Shown: positions 5,358 through 12,760 of the stretch, piece by piece | How positions within the stretch are numbered: the first letter of the stretch is position 1 | Layout: every line of letters starts with the position of its first letter | DNA from: an uncultured Selenomonadaceae bacterium | GTDB taxonomy: Bacteria; Bacillota; Negativicutes; Selenomonadales; Selenomonadaceae | Direction of reading: 5' to 3' | Assembly: GCA_910579115.1 (NCBI GenBank) | Contig: CAJTSO010000024.1 | Coordinates: 7,111 to 25,522, forward strand | DNA: 18,412 nt | The notes under the pieces: generated by a model | The model's input: only the letters and a program-made list of their open reading frames with translations | Databases searched by the model: none | Told to the model about the DNA's origin: nothing | Made by a program: the position numbers and the translations under genes

Positions 5358-6614
5358 CTACTTCATAAATCCCTGATAGTGGCGCATCACTACCATTGCC
5401 TCAATCTGCTTCATGGTGTCGAGAGCAACGCCTACGACGATGAGCAGCGCCGTGCCGCCGAAGTACACACCCTCGATGCGGGTCATTCCCGTCACCAGGT
5501 TCGGCAGTATGGCGATGAAGGCAAGGAAGACTGCGCCTGCCAGCGTGATTCTGGTCAGGACACGATCCAGGTAGTCTTCGGTAGGCTGACCCGGACGAAT
5601 GCCCGGGATGAAGCCGCCGTACTTTTTCAGATTCTCCGCAATATCCGGTATCTTTACGGTAACCGCCGTGTAAAAGTAGGTGAAGAACAGTATCAGCAGG
5701 GCGTACAGCGCAGTCTGGAGGGGCGTCCCCCAGGCCAAGTACCCTGCGGCTTTCTGTACCCAGTCAATCTTTACAAACTGCGCAATCGTTACCGGGACCA
5801 TCAGTACGGATGAGGCAAAGATTATTGGAATGACTCCCGCCTGATTGACTTTGAGGGGTATATGACTGGCGTGCCCGCCTCCCAGCCTTCCACCCGCCAG
5901 CCGTTTAGTGTAGCTGATGGGGATCCGGCGATGGCCCTCGTTGATCATCACGACGAACACCACCATGGCGAGGACGATGAGAATGAAGAACAGGGCATTA
6001 CCATAGGTAATGGTCCCTGCCTGAGTGTAACGATAAATCGTTACCAGGTTCTTCGGAAGAGCTGCCACGATACCGGCGAAGATTATCAGCGATATGCCGT
6101 TTCCTACGCCGTAGGCAGTGATTTGTTCACCGATCCACATCAGGAGCATCGTGCCTGCTGTGAGGGTGATGGCGATGATCAGGGTAGAGACTATCCCCGG
6201 GTTGATCACCGCGGAGTTTAAGGCTACGGCCATGCCGACAGCCTGAAGGAATGCTAACGCAACGGCGAGATAGCGCGTTACCTGAGTTGTTTTCTTATGC
6301 CCTTCCTGTCCTTCCTTTTGCCATTGCTCCAGAGTCGGGAAAACGATGGTTAGGAGCTGAATGATAATGGAGGCGTTGATATACGGGGTGATACTCATCG
6401 CAAAGATGGAAAACTTGCTCAGGGCACCGCCGGAGAACAAGTCCATGAGTCCGAACAGGTTACCCTGGTTAAAGAGCTGCTCAATTACGGCGGGGTTTAC
6501 TCCCGGTACCGGGATATGAGTTCCCAGCCGGAATACCGCAAACATAATGAGGGTAAATACTACCTTTTTCCGGAGCTCAGGTACCTTGTAGATGTTCGCA
6601 AGGGCTTGAAACAC
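5358..6614 (-). CDS. secY: Protein translocase channel subunit SecY (GTG start)
   Basis: A 418-residue integral membrane protein of the ten-helix SecY family, the channel that exports proteins with SecE, SecG and SecA. It begins MFQALANIYKVPELRKKVVFT, with the first helix at about residues 18-37. The plug region includes NQGNLFGLMDLFSGGALSKFSIFAMSITPYI. The cytosolic loop RRIPISYTKRLAGGR (about 231-245) contacts SecA and the ribosome, and the later loop contains GFIPGIRPGQPTEDYL. The GTG at 6614 is one base after the rplO stop, and GAGGTGA in the end of rplO serves as its ribosome binding site, so coupling is likely. Confidence 0.98.
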   Translation of the reverse strand: MFQALANIYKVPELRKKVVFTLIMFAVFRLGTHIPVPGVNPAVIEQLFNQGNLFGLMDLFSGGALSKFSIFAMSITPYINASIIIQLLTIVFPTLEQWQKEGQEGHKKTTQVTRYLAVALAFLQAVGMAVALNSAVINPGIVSTLIIAITLTAGTMLLMWIGEQITAYGVGNGISLIIFAGIVAALPKNLVTIYRYTQAGTITYGNALFFILIVLAMVVFVVMINEGHRRIPISYTKRLAGGRLGGGHASHIPLKVNQAGVIPIIFASSVLMVPVTIAQFVKIDWVQKAAGYLAWGTPLQTALYALLILFFTYFYTAVTVKIPDIAENLKKYGGFIPGIRPGQPTEDYLDRVLTRITLAGAVFLAFIAILPNLVTGMTRIEGVYFGGTALLIVVGVALDTMKQIEAMVVMRHYQGFMK

Positions 6615-6615
6615 C

Positions 6616-7056
6616 TCAGATCACCTCGACTTCGCCGCCTGCTGCCTTGATCTTTTCTTCAGCGCTCTTGGTAAAGCCGGATGCTTTCACAGTGAGCTTC
6701 TTTGTGAGCTCGCCGTCGCCCAGTATGCGGACGCCGTCCAGGACATTTTTGAGAATACCTTCTTCGATAAGCTCAACCGGGGTTACAACGGCGCCGTCTT
6801 CAAATACATTCAGCTGGCAGACGTTGACCTCTGCAAATTTATCAGCCCAGATGTTCTTGAATCCGCGCTTTGGGAGCCGGCGGTACAGAGGCATCTGCCC
6901 GCCTTCAAAGCCAGTGCGAACACCGCCGCCGGAGCGGGAGTTCTGACCTTTCTGGCCGCGGCCGGCAGTTTTTCCAAGGCCGGAGCCAAGACCGCGGCCA
7001 CGACGGGTTGCAGCTTTGCGGCTGCCCGGTGCCGGGGTAAGTTCATGTAATTTCAT
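6616..7056 (-). CDS. rplO: 50S ribosomal protein L15
   Basis: A 146-residue L15 of normal length, a late-assembling large-subunit protein. The basic Gly-rich N-terminus (RRGRGLGSGLGKTAGRGQKGQ, around residues 18-39), the motif FEGGQMPLYRRLPKRGF (about 50-66) and the C-terminal KASGFTKSAEEKIKAAGG define it. The start is ATG at 7056 after GGAGGTG. It ends only one base before secY. Confidence 0.98.
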   Translation of the reverse strand: MKLHELTPAPGSRKAATRRGRGLGSGLGKTAGRGQKGQNSRSGGGVRTGFEGGQMPLYRRLPKRGFKNIWADKFAEVNVCQLNVFEDGAVVTPVELIEEGILKNVLDGVRILGDGELTKKLTVKASGFTKSAEEKIKAAGGEVEVI

Positions 7057-7073
7057 TTGTGCACCTCCGTCTA

Positions 7074-7259
7074 TCAGTCCGCAATTTCTTCTACGGCCAC
7101 CAGATGACGAACCTTGTGCAGCTGGCCGCGCATGCAGGGATTATCTTCGACCTCAACCACCGAGTTGGTCTTGCGGAGACCCAGGGACTTGACGGTGAGA
7201 CGCTGCGTCCCGGGACAGCCGATGACGCTTTTCTTCAGCGTTACTTTAAGCTTTGCCAT
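7074..7259 (-). CDS. rpmD: 50S ribosomal protein L30
   Basis: A 61-residue bacterial short-form L30. It starts MAKLKVTLKKSVIGCPGTQR, then has LGLRKTNSVVEVEDNPCMRGQLHKVRHLV, the family core. L30 binds 23S rRNA near L15 and 5S rRNA contacts. The start is ATG at 7259 with GGAGG upstream. It sits between rpsE and rplO in the standard order, with 15- and 17-base gaps. Confidence 0.98.
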   Translation of the reverse strand: MAKLKVTLKKSVIGCPGTQRLTVKSLGLRKTNSVVEVEDNPCMRGQLHKVRHLVAVEEIAD

Positions 7260-7274
7260 GTCTTTGTCCCTCCA

Positions 7275-7853
7275 TTAACCTAGGATTTCCTGGACGGTCT
7301 TGCCGCGGAGACGGGCAACATCCTCAGCCCTCTTGAGCTGGGAGAGGCCGGTGATGGCGGCGCGGACCATGTTATTCGGGTTGGAAGATCCCAGCGACTT
7401 GGTGAGGATGTCCTTGATGCCAGCCAGCTCCAGCACGGCACGGGCCGGGCCGCCGGCGATGACACCGGTACCTTTGGCGGCCGGCTTCATGAGAACCTGG
7501 CCGGCGCCGAAGACACCGATGATCTCATGGGGAATAGTGTGGCCTTTGAGAGCTACGTCGATGAGGTTTTTCTTTGCATCCTCAACGCCCTTTCTGATAG
7601 CTTCGGGGACTTCGGCGGCTTTGCCGAGGCCGACGCCGACGCGGCCCTTCTGGTTGCCAACAACCACGAGGGCGCTGAAGCTGAAGCGACGGCCGCCCTT
7701 TACAACCTTGGCAACACGGTTGATATATACTACTTTTTCCTGGAATTCCGGATCCGCTTCACGGCGGTCATTGCGACGGTCGTTGCGACGGTCTCTGTTG
7801 CCGGGCTTGCGGTCTGCTTTCTTTTCCGGGTTCCGATCCATATTAGTAGGCAT
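7275..7853 (-). CDS. rpsE: 30S ribosomal protein S5 with Arg/Asp-rich N-terminal extension
   Basis: A 192-residue S5, which shapes the mRNA entry channel and decoding fidelity. The double-stranded RNA-binding domain begins FQEKVVYINRVAKVVKGGRRFSF (about residues 37-59). The C-terminal domain has VPHEI-like TIPHEIIGVFGAG and NPNNMVRAAITGLSQL. Ahead of this is a hydrophilic extension of roughly 24 residues, with a repeated (R)RND unit at about 20-31, encoded by a 12-base tandem repeat (7765-7800). The start is ATG at 7853, seven bases after AGGAGG; a second in-frame ATG at codon 5 is less well spaced. Confidence 0.97.
   Translation of the reverse strand: MPTNMDRNPEKKADRKPGNRDRRNDRRNDRREADPEFQEKVVYINRVAKVVKGGRRFSFSALVVVGNQKGRVGVGLGKAAEVPEAIRKGVEDAKKNLIDVALKGHTIPHEIIGVFGAGQVLMKPAAKGTGVIAGGPARAVLELAGIKDILTKSLGSSNPNNMVRAAITGLSQLKRAEDVARLRGKTVQEILG
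7765..7800. repeat. 12-bp tandem repeat inside rpsE
   Basis: CGGTCATTGCGA, CGGTCGTTGCGA and a diverged CGGTCTCTGTTG follow each other. On the coding strand they give the repeated residues RDRR-NDRR-NDRR in the N-terminal extension of S5. Units of four codons can expand or contract without a frameshift. Confidence 0.75.
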
Positions 7854-7869
7854 TCATTTACCTCCTAGT

Positions 7870-8229
7870 TCAGAATTTCAGGCCGGCTTCACGGGCAGCC
7901 TCGGCCAGGGCCGCAACACGACCGTGGTAGAGGTAGCCGCCCCGATCAAAGACGACTTCTTCAATGCCCTTTTCCAGGGCCCGCTTGGCGACGAGCGCGC
8001 CGATTTTCTTTGCTGCCTCGATGTTTCCGCCATAGGCGCCGAAGTCTTTCTCCTGGCTGTTGGCGGATACGAGGGTTACGCCGTGTACGTCATCGATGAC
8101 CTGGGCGTAAATATTGCTTAGGCTGCGGAATACGTTGAGGCGCGGACGCTCCGTGGTGCCGGAGACGTGATTGCGGACGCGCTTGTGACGCTTTACGCGA
8201 GCCTGGTTCTTATCCTGTCTTATAAACAC
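7870..8229 (-). CDS. rplR: 50S ribosomal protein L18 (GTG start)
   Basis: L18 binds 5S rRNA and anchors the central protuberance. I place the start at GTG 8229, giving 119 residues (MFIRQDKNQARVKRHKRVR...). GGGGAG at 8243-8238 then lies eight bases upstream; a GTG three codons earlier (8238) overlaps that site and cannot use it. The family core KRHKRVRNHVSGTTERPRLNVFRS, then IYAQVIDDVHGVTL, and the end FDRGGYLYHGRVAALAEAAREAGLKF are all present. Length agrees with the usual 118-122. Confidence 0.96.
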   Translation of the reverse strand: MFIRQDKNQARVKRHKRVRNHVSGTTERPRLNVFRSLSNIYAQVIDDVHGVTLVSANSQEKDFGAYGGNIEAAKKIGALVAKRALEKGIEEVVFDRGGYLYHGRVAALAEAAREAGLKF

Positions 8230-8237
8230 AGTGGTCA

Positions 8238-8245
8238 CTCCCCTC
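8238..8245 (-). promoter_or_regulatory. Ribosome binding site deciding the rplR start
   Basis: GAGGGGAG on the minus strand. Its distance to the GTG at 8229 is eight bases, whereas the GTG at 8238 overlaps it. This favours the shorter L18. Confidence 0.75.
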
Positions 8246-8253
8246 TTTTAAGA

Positions 8254-8802
8254 TTATTTGCCTTTCGCGCCGGCTTTACCGACCTTGCGGCGGATCTTCT
8301 CACCGGCGTACCTGATACCCTTGCCTTTATACGGCTCAGGCTCGCGGAGAGAGCGGATCTTTGCGGCCATTTCGCCAACGAGCTCCTTATCGATGCCGCT
8401 GATGACGATCTGGTTGGCTGCCGGTGCATCGAGAGTAATGCCTTTCGGCGGCTCAATGATGCAGGGATGCGAAAAACCGAGGGAGAGGTTGAGATTGTTG
8501 CCCTGTCGGACGGCGCGATAGCCGACGCCGGAGATTTCCAGGGTTTTGCTGAAGGTCTCGGTTACCCCAACGACCATGTTGTGGATAAGGGTGCGGGTGA
8601 GACCGTGGAGAGATTTATGTTTTTTATCCTCAGAGGGACGCTCTACTTTGATCGTGCTGTCCTCTACCGTGATTTTCATCTCGGGATGGAGGGCACGGCT
8701 GAGCTCGCCTTTGGGTCCTTTTACTTTGACCAGGTTGCCTTCCTCAAGGGTGACGGTAACGCCAGCCGGGATGACAATCGGTGCTCTTCCGATACGGGAC
8801 AT
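8254..8802 (-). CDS. rplF: 50S ribosomal protein L6
   Basis: A 182-residue L6 with two repeated alpha/beta domains, located near the factor-binding site and the sarcin-ricin loop. It starts MSRIGRAPIVIPAGVTVTLE. The second domain carries the L6 signature EPEPYKGKGIRYAGEKIRRKVGKAG (about residues 153-177). The start is ATG at 8802 after TAGGAGG. It lies between rpsH and rplR in the standard spc order. Confidence 0.98.
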   Translation of the reverse strand: MSRIGRAPIVIPAGVTVTLEEGNLVKVKGPKGELSRALHPEMKITVEDSTIKVERPSEDKKHKSLHGLTRTLIHNMVVGVTETFSKTLEISGVGYRAVRQGNNLNLSLGFSHPCIIEPPKGITLDAPAANQIVISGIDKELVGEMAAKIRSLREPEPYKGKGIRYAGEKIRRKVGKAGAKGK

Positions 8803-8833
8803 TTCTACGCCTCCTAGCTAAATATGGTCTATC

Positions 8834-9232
8834 TTACCAAACGTAAGCGATAACTTCACCGCCAAGACCGGCTTTGCGAGCCTGCTTGTCGCTCATAATC
8901 CCCTGAGAAGTGGAGATGATGGCGATGCCGAGTCCGCCCAGGACACGGGGGAGCTCAGCGCACTTGGAGTACTGGCGGAGACCAGGCTTGGAAACGCGCT
9001 TGATGCCGGTGATTACTTTTTCCTTTGCGGGACCATATTTAAGCTTGAGCGTAAGGATGCCCTGCTTGTTGTCTTCGGTGAAGGTGTAGTCCTTGATGAA
9101 GCCTTCCTCCTTCAGGACGGCCGCGATAGCCTTCTTGATTTTGGAGCCGGGGATTTCGACCTTCTCGTGGAGAACGGAGTTTGCATTGCGCAAACGGGTA
9201 AGCATATCTGCAATAGGATCAGTCATTGCCAT
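8834..9232 (-). CDS. rpsH: 30S ribosomal protein S8
   Basis: A 132-residue S8, a primary 16S rRNA binder (central domain, helix 21) and in many bacteria the autogenous repressor of the spc genes. MAMTDPIADMLTRLRNANSV and the C-terminal signature ISTSQGIMSDKQARKAGLGGEVIAYVW identify it. The start is the ATG at 9232, ten bases after GGAGG; an ATG two codons later is possible but gives a less typical spacing. I could not recognise a helix-21-like S8 target site in the mRNA by eye. Confidence 0.98.
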   Translation of the reverse strand: MAMTDPIADMLTRLRNANSVLHEKVEIPGSKIKKAIAAVLKEEGFIKDYTFTEDNKQGILTLKLKYGPAKEKVITGIKRVSKPGLRQYSKCAELPRVLGGLGIAIISTSQGIMSDKQARKAGLGGEVIAYVW

Positions 9233-9259
9233 GAATCGATATCCTCCTTTCTTTCAGTG

Positions 9260-9445
9260 TTACCAGCTGGCCTTGGTTACGCCGGGGATGGCGCCTTTGT
9301 AGGCCTGGACGCGGAAGCAGATACGGCACATGCCGAACTTCCGGATATAGCCGTGGGGGCGGCCGCAAATCTTGCAACGGTTATACTTGCGAACTTTGTA
9401 TTTGGGTTCCTGCTTCCATTTTTCGATCATTGCGGTTCTAGCCAA
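9260..9445 (-). CDS. rpsN: 30S ribosomal protein S14 type Z (TTG start)
   Basis: The short zinc-binding S14 of the small-subunit head, 61 residues, with Cys24, Cys27, Cys40 and Cys43 in CKICGRP and CRICFR. The start is TTG at 9445, giving MARTAMIEKWKQEPKYK. AAGGAGG lies nine bases upstream, while the in-frame TTG two codons earlier (9451) is only three bases away. The 61-residue length is exactly that of the family. Also called rpsZ in some annotations. It sits between rplE and rpsH as usual. Confidence 0.96.
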   Translation of the reverse strand: MARTAMIEKWKQEPKYKVRKYNRCKICGRPHGYIRKFGMCRICFRVQAYKGAIPGVTKASW

Positions 9446-9454
9446 AGTCAATTA

Positions 9455-9461
9455 CCTCCTT
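9455..9461 (-). promoter_or_regulatory. Ribosome binding site deciding the rpsN start
   Basis: AAGGAGG on the minus strand, nine bases before TTG 9445 and three bases before TTG 9451. Only the former is a workable distance, so S14 starts MARTAM and not MTLARTAM. Confidence 0.8.
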
Positions 9462-9462
9462 T

Positions 9463-10002
9463 TCATGCGCTGAACGGCATTCCCATGAGCTTCAGGAGCT
9501 CACGCGCCTCTTCATCGGTATTGGCGGTCGTGACGATGACGATGTTCATGCCGCGAACCGTGTCGATCTTATCGTATTCGATTTCCGGGAAAATGAGCTG
9601 TTCCTTCAGGCCCAGCGAGTAGTTGCCGCGGCCGTCGAAGGCGTTCCGGTTCACGCCGCGGAAGTCGCGAACACGGGGAAGCGCAACGTTCATGAACTTG
9701 TCGAGGAACTGATACATGCGAACGCCGCGAAGGGTTACCTTGCAGCCGATGGGCATGCCCTGGCGAAGCTTCCAGGTGGAGATGGATTTCTTGGCGCGGG
9801 TCACAACGGGCTTCTGTCCGGCGATGGTGGTGAGGTCCCTTACGGCGCTCTCCAGAGCCTTGGAGTTGCCGACGGCTTCGCCGACACCCATGTTGATGAT
9901 GACCTTGGCAATCTTGGGAAGCTGGTTTACATTCTTGTAGCCAAACTTTTCAGTGAGCTTGGCTTTGACTTCCTGTTCATATTTTTCCTGCAGTCTGTCC
10001 AA
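9463..10002 (-). CDS. rplE: 50S ribosomal protein L5 (TTG start)
   Basis: A 179-residue L5, of exact family length, binding 5S rRNA and contacting P-site tRNA and S13 across the subunit interface. MDRLQEKYEQEVKAKLTEKF begins it. The core has LPKIAKVIINMGVGEA (about residues 29-44), KPVVTRAKKSISTWKLRQGMPIGCKVTLRG, and the end NIVIVTTANTDEEARELLKLMGMPF. The start is TTG at 10002, seven bases after AAGGAGGG. No ATG alternative preserves the N-terminus. Confidence 0.98.
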   Translation of the reverse strand: MDRLQEKYEQEVKAKLTEKFGYKNVNQLPKIAKVIINMGVGEAVGNSKALESAVRDLTTIAGQKPVVTRAKKSISTWKLRQGMPIGCKVTLRGVRMYQFLDKFMNVALPRVRDFRGVNRNAFDGRGNYSLGLKEQLIFPEIEYDKIDTVRGMNIVIVTTANTDEEARELLKLMGMPFSA

Positions 10003-10024
10003 ACCTGTACCCTCCTTTCAGTAA

Positions 10025-10357
10025 TTATTTCGTCTGGTCGACGACCTGATTGCATTTCTTGCAGACTCTTACGTTGTGGCCGTTTACTTCGCGATGGCCG
10101 GTGCGGGTCGGTTTGCCGCAGCTGGGGCAGACCAGCATGACCTTGGAGACATTGAGAGCTGCTTCCTTGGTGAGGATGCCGCCCTGGGGCGCCTTCTGAT
10201 TGGGCTTCGTATGGCGCTTAACCAGGTTAATGCCTTCTACGAGCACCTTGCCCTTTTTCGGCATAGCTTCGATGACTTTGCCTTTCTGACCTTTATCCTT
10301 GCCAGATAAGACGACTACTTCGTCGCCTTTTTTTACATGCAGTTTCACGAATGACAA
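10025..10357 (-). CDS. rplX: 50S ribosomal protein L24 with C-terminal zinc ribbon (TTG start)
   Basis: L24 initiates large-subunit assembly and lies at the exit tunnel. The TTG at 10357 gives 110 residues, MSFVKLHVKKGDEVVVLSGKD..., with the KOW motif at about 9-36. GAGGAGG is seven bases upstream, and the frame extends 12 codons further only by overlapping rplN. The C-terminal part shows CPSC and CKKC pairs, a plausible zinc ribbon found in many but not all L24 proteins. Confidence 0.96.
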   Translation of the reverse strand: MSFVKLHVKKGDEVVVLSGKDKGQKGKVIEAMPKKGKVLVEGINLVKRHTKPNQKAPQGGILTKEAALNVSKVMLVCPSCGKPTRTGHREVNGHNVRVCKKCNQVVDQTK

Positions 10358-10364
10358 AATAGCA

Positions 10365-10371
10365 CCTCCTC
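10365..10371 (-). promoter_or_regulatory. Ribosome binding site deciding the rplX start
   Basis: GAGGAGG on the minus strand, seven bases before TTG 10357. It lies just past the rplN stop. It supports the short L24 start over the upstream extension that would overlap rplN. Confidence 0.8.
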
Positions 10372-10373
10372 GC

Positions 10374-10742
10374 TTACAGAACTTCCGGCGCAAGGGAAAT
10401 AATCTTCATGAAATCCTTGTCGCGCAGCTCGCGGGCTACCGGTCCAAAAATACGGGTGCCCCGCGGTGTCTTGTCTTCCTTAATGATTACGGCCGCGTTC
10501 TCATCGAAGCGGATGTAGGAGCCGTCGGCACGCTTGAGTCCTTTTACGCTGCGGACTACAACTGCCTTTACGACATCGCCTTTCTTGACCATGCCGCCGG
10601 GGGCAGCCTGCTTGACGGAGGCGACGATTATGTCGCCGATATTTGCATAGCGACGGTAGGAGCCGCCCATTACACGAATGCACATGATTTCCTTAGCTCC
10701 GGTGTTGTCGCCAACGTTCAGCATTGTTTGTTGCTGGATCAT
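10374..10742 (-). CDS. rplN: 50S ribosomal protein L14
   Basis: A 122-residue L14, of exact family length, at the subunit interface near L19 and bridge B8. It starts MIQQQTMLNVGDNTGAKEIM, a nearly invariant N-terminus, and contains FDENAAVIIKEDKTPRGTRIFGPVARELRDKDFMKIISLAPEVL. The start is ATG at 10742 after AAGGAGG. A 39-base gap after rpsQ holds a hairpin whose second arm overlaps this ribosome binding site. Confidence 0.98.
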   Translation of the reverse strand: MIQQQTMLNVGDNTGAKEIMCIRVMGGSYRRYANIGDIIVASVKQAAPGGMVKKGDVVKAVVVRSVKGLKRADGSYIRFDENAAVIIKEDKTPRGTRIFGPVARELRDKDFMKIISLAPEVL

Positions 10743-10754
10743 TTGTTTACCTCC

Positions 10755-10779
10755 TTCTTAGAATTTAGGGTCCTAAGAA
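10755..10779 (-). promoter_or_regulatory. Hairpin overlapping the rplN ribosome binding site
   Basis: TTCTTAG (10779-10773) and CTAAGAA (10761-10755) are perfect complements around an 11-base loop, just after the rpsQ stop. The last two bases of the second arm are the first two of AAGGAGG (10756-10750). It could limit or couple rplN translation, as this is where the spc unit begins in E. coli. It is AU-rich, so its stability is modest. Confidence 0.4.
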
Positions 10780-10781
10780 TA

Positions 10782-11042
10782 TCATTTCGCCTTTTCGACG
10801 ATCTCAACGAGACGCCAGCGCTTGTCCTTGGAGAGGGGACGCGTTTCCATAATGGAGACGACATCACCGACGTGAGCTTCGTTATTCTCATCATGCGCCT
10901 TGAACTTTACGGACCGCTTGACGGTCTTTTTGTAAAGCGGATGCTGTTCGTGTTCTTCGATGGCGACGACGATGGTCTTTTCCATTTTGTCGCTTACAAC
11001 CTTGCCGATACGGCTTTTACGGGTATTTCTTTCCTCGCTCAT
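10782..11042 (-). CDS. rpsQ: 30S ribosomal protein S17
   Basis: An 86-residue S17, an OB-fold primary 16S rRNA binder. It reads MSEERNTRKSRIGKVVSDKM, then EKTIVVAIEEHEQHPLYKKTVKRSVKFKAHDE, and ends GDVVSIMETRPLSKDKRWRLVEIVEKAK. I chose ATG 11042, seven bases after AAGGAGG, over a TTG one codon upstream that would be only four bases away. The 35-base gap to rpmC and the following 39-base gap are among the larger ones in this part of the operon. Confidence 0.97.
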   Translation of the reverse strand: MSEERNTRKSRIGKVVSDKMEKTIVVAIEEHEQHPLYKKTVKRSVKFKAHDENNEAHVGDVVSIMETRPLSKDKRWRLVEIVEKAK

Positions 11043-11077
11043 CAATGAGCCTCCTTCCTCTCAAATATCTCTGTGTC

Positions 11078-11281
11078 TCAGGCTCTTGCCTGCTGACTCT
11101 GAATGGTCTTGATCCGGGCGATGGTTTTCTTTACCTCGCGGATACGGCTCGGATTTTCGAGCTGACCGGTAGCAAGCTGGAAGCGCAGGTTGAACAGTTC
11201 TTCTTTGAGGGAAGCAATTTTTTGGTTAAGTTCGTCAGCGCTCATGGAGCGGAGTTCTTTGCGAATTTCATTAACCTTCAT
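11078..11281 (-). CDS. rpmC: 50S ribosomal protein L29
   Basis: A 67-residue helical hairpin protein at the exit tunnel, next to L23, part of the docking site for SRP and trigger factor. MKVNEIRKELRSMSADELNQ and KEELFNLRFQLATGQLENPSRIREVKKTIARIKTI are typical. The start is ATG at 11281, inside the end of rplP; the two frames overlap by 11 bases. The upstream ribosome binding site is weak (GGCGGTG), so translation probably depends on ribosomes finishing rplP. Confidence 0.98.
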   Translation of the reverse strand: MKVNEIRKELRSMSADELNQKIASLKEELFNLRFQLATGQLENPSRIREVKKTIARIKTIQSQQARA

Positions 11282-11717
11282 TTACTTCACCGCCCTCTGT
11301 TTCCTTGAAGTCTTTACGGGTGACAAACTTGGTCTTGATGGGGAGCTTGTGAGCAGCAAGGCGCATGGCCTCCCTGGCGATTTCCTCGGTGACTCCGCCC
11401 ATTTCAAACATGACGCGGCCCGGCTTTACCACGGCTACCCAGTATTCCGGGGAGCCTTTACCGGAGCCCATGCGGGTCTCAGCGGGCTTGGCGGTTACAG
11501 GCTTGTCGGGGAATACCTTGATCCATACCTGACCGCCGCGCTTGATGTAACGGGTCATGGCGATACGGGCAGCCTCGATCTGGCGGTTGGTAATCCAAGC
11601 CGGTTCGAGAGCTACAAGACCGTAGTCGCCGTGGCTGATGGTATTGCCCCGGTGGGCAACGCCTTTCATGCGACCGCGGAACTGCTTGCGGTATTTAACG
11701 CGTTTTGGCAGTAACAT
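11271..11717 (-). CDS. rplP: 50S ribosomal protein L16
   Basis: A 148-residue L16 that positions A-site tRNA near the peptidyl transferase centre. MLLPKRVKYRKQFRGRMKG, GYGL-like HGDYGLVALEPAWITNRQIEAARIAMTRYIKRGGQVWIKVFPDKPVTAKPAETRMGSGKG, and MFEMGGVTEEIAREAMRLAAHKLP are conserved. The tail ETEGGEVNEG is a few residues longer than in Bacillus and overlaps rpmC. The start is ATG at 11717, sharing one base with the rpsC stop (TAATG), with GGAG in rpsC as its ribosome binding site. Confidence 0.98.
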   Translation of the reverse strand: MLLPKRVKYRKQFRGRMKGVAHRGNTISHGDYGLVALEPAWITNRQIEAARIAMTRYIKRGGQVWIKVFPDKPVTAKPAETRMGSGKGSPEYWVAVVKPGRVMFEMGGVTEEIAREAMRLAAHKLPIKTKFVTRKDFKETEGGEVNEG

Positions 11718-12391
11718 TAGGCTTCGCTCCTTTCAGGCTTCTGTGCCGGGTTCTTTTTCTCCGGCAGGACTTCGCCCTTGAAGATCCAGACCTTTACGCC
11801 GATGCGGCCGTAAGTGGTGTTGGCTTCAGCAAAGCCATAGTCGATGTCGGCACGGAGAGTATGAAGGGGAATGCTGCCTTCACGATAGGATTCGCTGCGG
11901 GCGATTTCAGCGCCGCCAAGACGGCCGCTGACCATAATCTTTACGCCCTTGGCTCCTTCGCGCATGGTGCGGCCTACGCTGGACTTCATTGCCCGGCGGA
12001 AGGCGATGCGGCGCTCCAGCTGCTCTGCAATGCTTGCGGCGACCAGGTTGGAGTCGAGATTCGGTTTCTTGATTTCCTGAATATTGATATCTACTCGCTT
12101 GTCGGTATAGGCTTTGAGGCCTTTCCTGATGTCCTCGATACCGGCGCCGCCGCGGCCGATCACCATGCCCGGCTTTGCGGTGTGGATGGTGAGCTTAAGG
12201 CGGTTCTTGGAGCGTTCGGTCTCCACTTTGGAGACGCTGTCTTCCTTTAAGAGATCCTCCATGAGGTACTTGCGGATCTTGATGTCCTCATGCAGGTTGT
12301 CTACATATTCCTGTTTGTCGGCATACCAGTTGGCATCCCAGGTCTTGACGATGCCGATTCGCATGCCATGCGGATTTACTTTCTGACCCAA
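11717..12391 (-). CDS. rpsC: 30S ribosomal protein S3 (TTG start)
   Basis: A 224-residue S3 from the mRNA entry site. MGQKVNPHGMRIGIVKTWDA is the family N-terminus. The KH domain has the GXXG loop in GMVIGRGGAGIEDIRK (about residues 75-90). The C-terminal domain has GVKIMVSGRLGGAEIARSE and PLHTLRADIDYGFAEANTTYGRIGVKVWIFKGE. The start is TTG at 12391 after AAGGAGGG. The last codons overlap rplP by one base. Confidence 0.98.
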   Translation of the reverse strand: MGQKVNPHGMRIGIVKTWDANWYADKQEYVDNLHEDIKIRKYLMEDLLKEDSVSKVETERSKNRLKLTIHTAKPGMVIGRGGAGIEDIRKGLKAYTDKRVDINIQEIKKPNLDSNLVAASIAEQLERRIAFRRAMKSSVGRTMREGAKGVKIMVSGRLGGAEIARSESYREGSIPLHTLRADIDYGFAEANTTYGRIGVKVWIFKGEVLPEKKNPAQKPERSEA

Positions 12392-12407
12392 TGCGTTTCC
12401 CTCCTTC

Positions 12408-12740
12408 TTATCTTTCGTCTACGCAGACAGTAACGTGGCTGGTTCTCTTCAGAATCCGGAACGCCTGGCCGCGGGAGCGGGGGTGGATACGCTTGAGGGT
12501 GGGCCCCTGGTCAACGAGGGCCTGGGATATATAGAGCTTATCGACATTCATGTCGAAGTTGTTCTCAGCGTTGGCGACGGCGGATTTCAGCACCTTTTCG
12601 ATGACAGCAGCGCCGGCCTTCGGGGTGAACTTGAGGATCGCAAATGCTTCGGCAACGTTCTTTCCACGGATGAGATCCATGACAACCCGTACTTTGCGCG
12701 GAGCAATGCGGACATACTTAGCTACTGCTTTTGCTTCCAC
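12408..12740 (-). CDS. rplV: 50S ribosomal protein L22 (GTG start)
   Basis: A 110-residue L22, whose extended hairpin lines the exit tunnel at the macrolide constriction. The N-terminus MEAKAVAKYVRIAPRKVRVVMDLIRGK and the hairpin region DQGPTLKRIHPRSRGQAFRILKRTSHVTV (about residues 77-105) are intact, with no macrolide-resistance-type insertion visible. The start is GTG at 12740, eight bases after AAAGGAG. Confidence 0.98.
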   Translation of the reverse strand: MEAKAVAKYVRIAPRKVRVVMDLIRGKNVAEAFAILKFTPKAGAAVIEKVLKSAVANAENNFDMNVDKLYISQALVDQGPTLKRIHPRSRGQAFRILKRTSHVTVCVDER

Positions 12741-12760
12741 AGTTGATTCTCCTTTCAGAA

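Noticed and set aside
10358..10393. Longer L24 start giving an MRRKFCKRGGAI N-terminus
   Set aside because: It would overlap rplN, has no ribosome binding site at that point, and adds residues absent from the L24 family.
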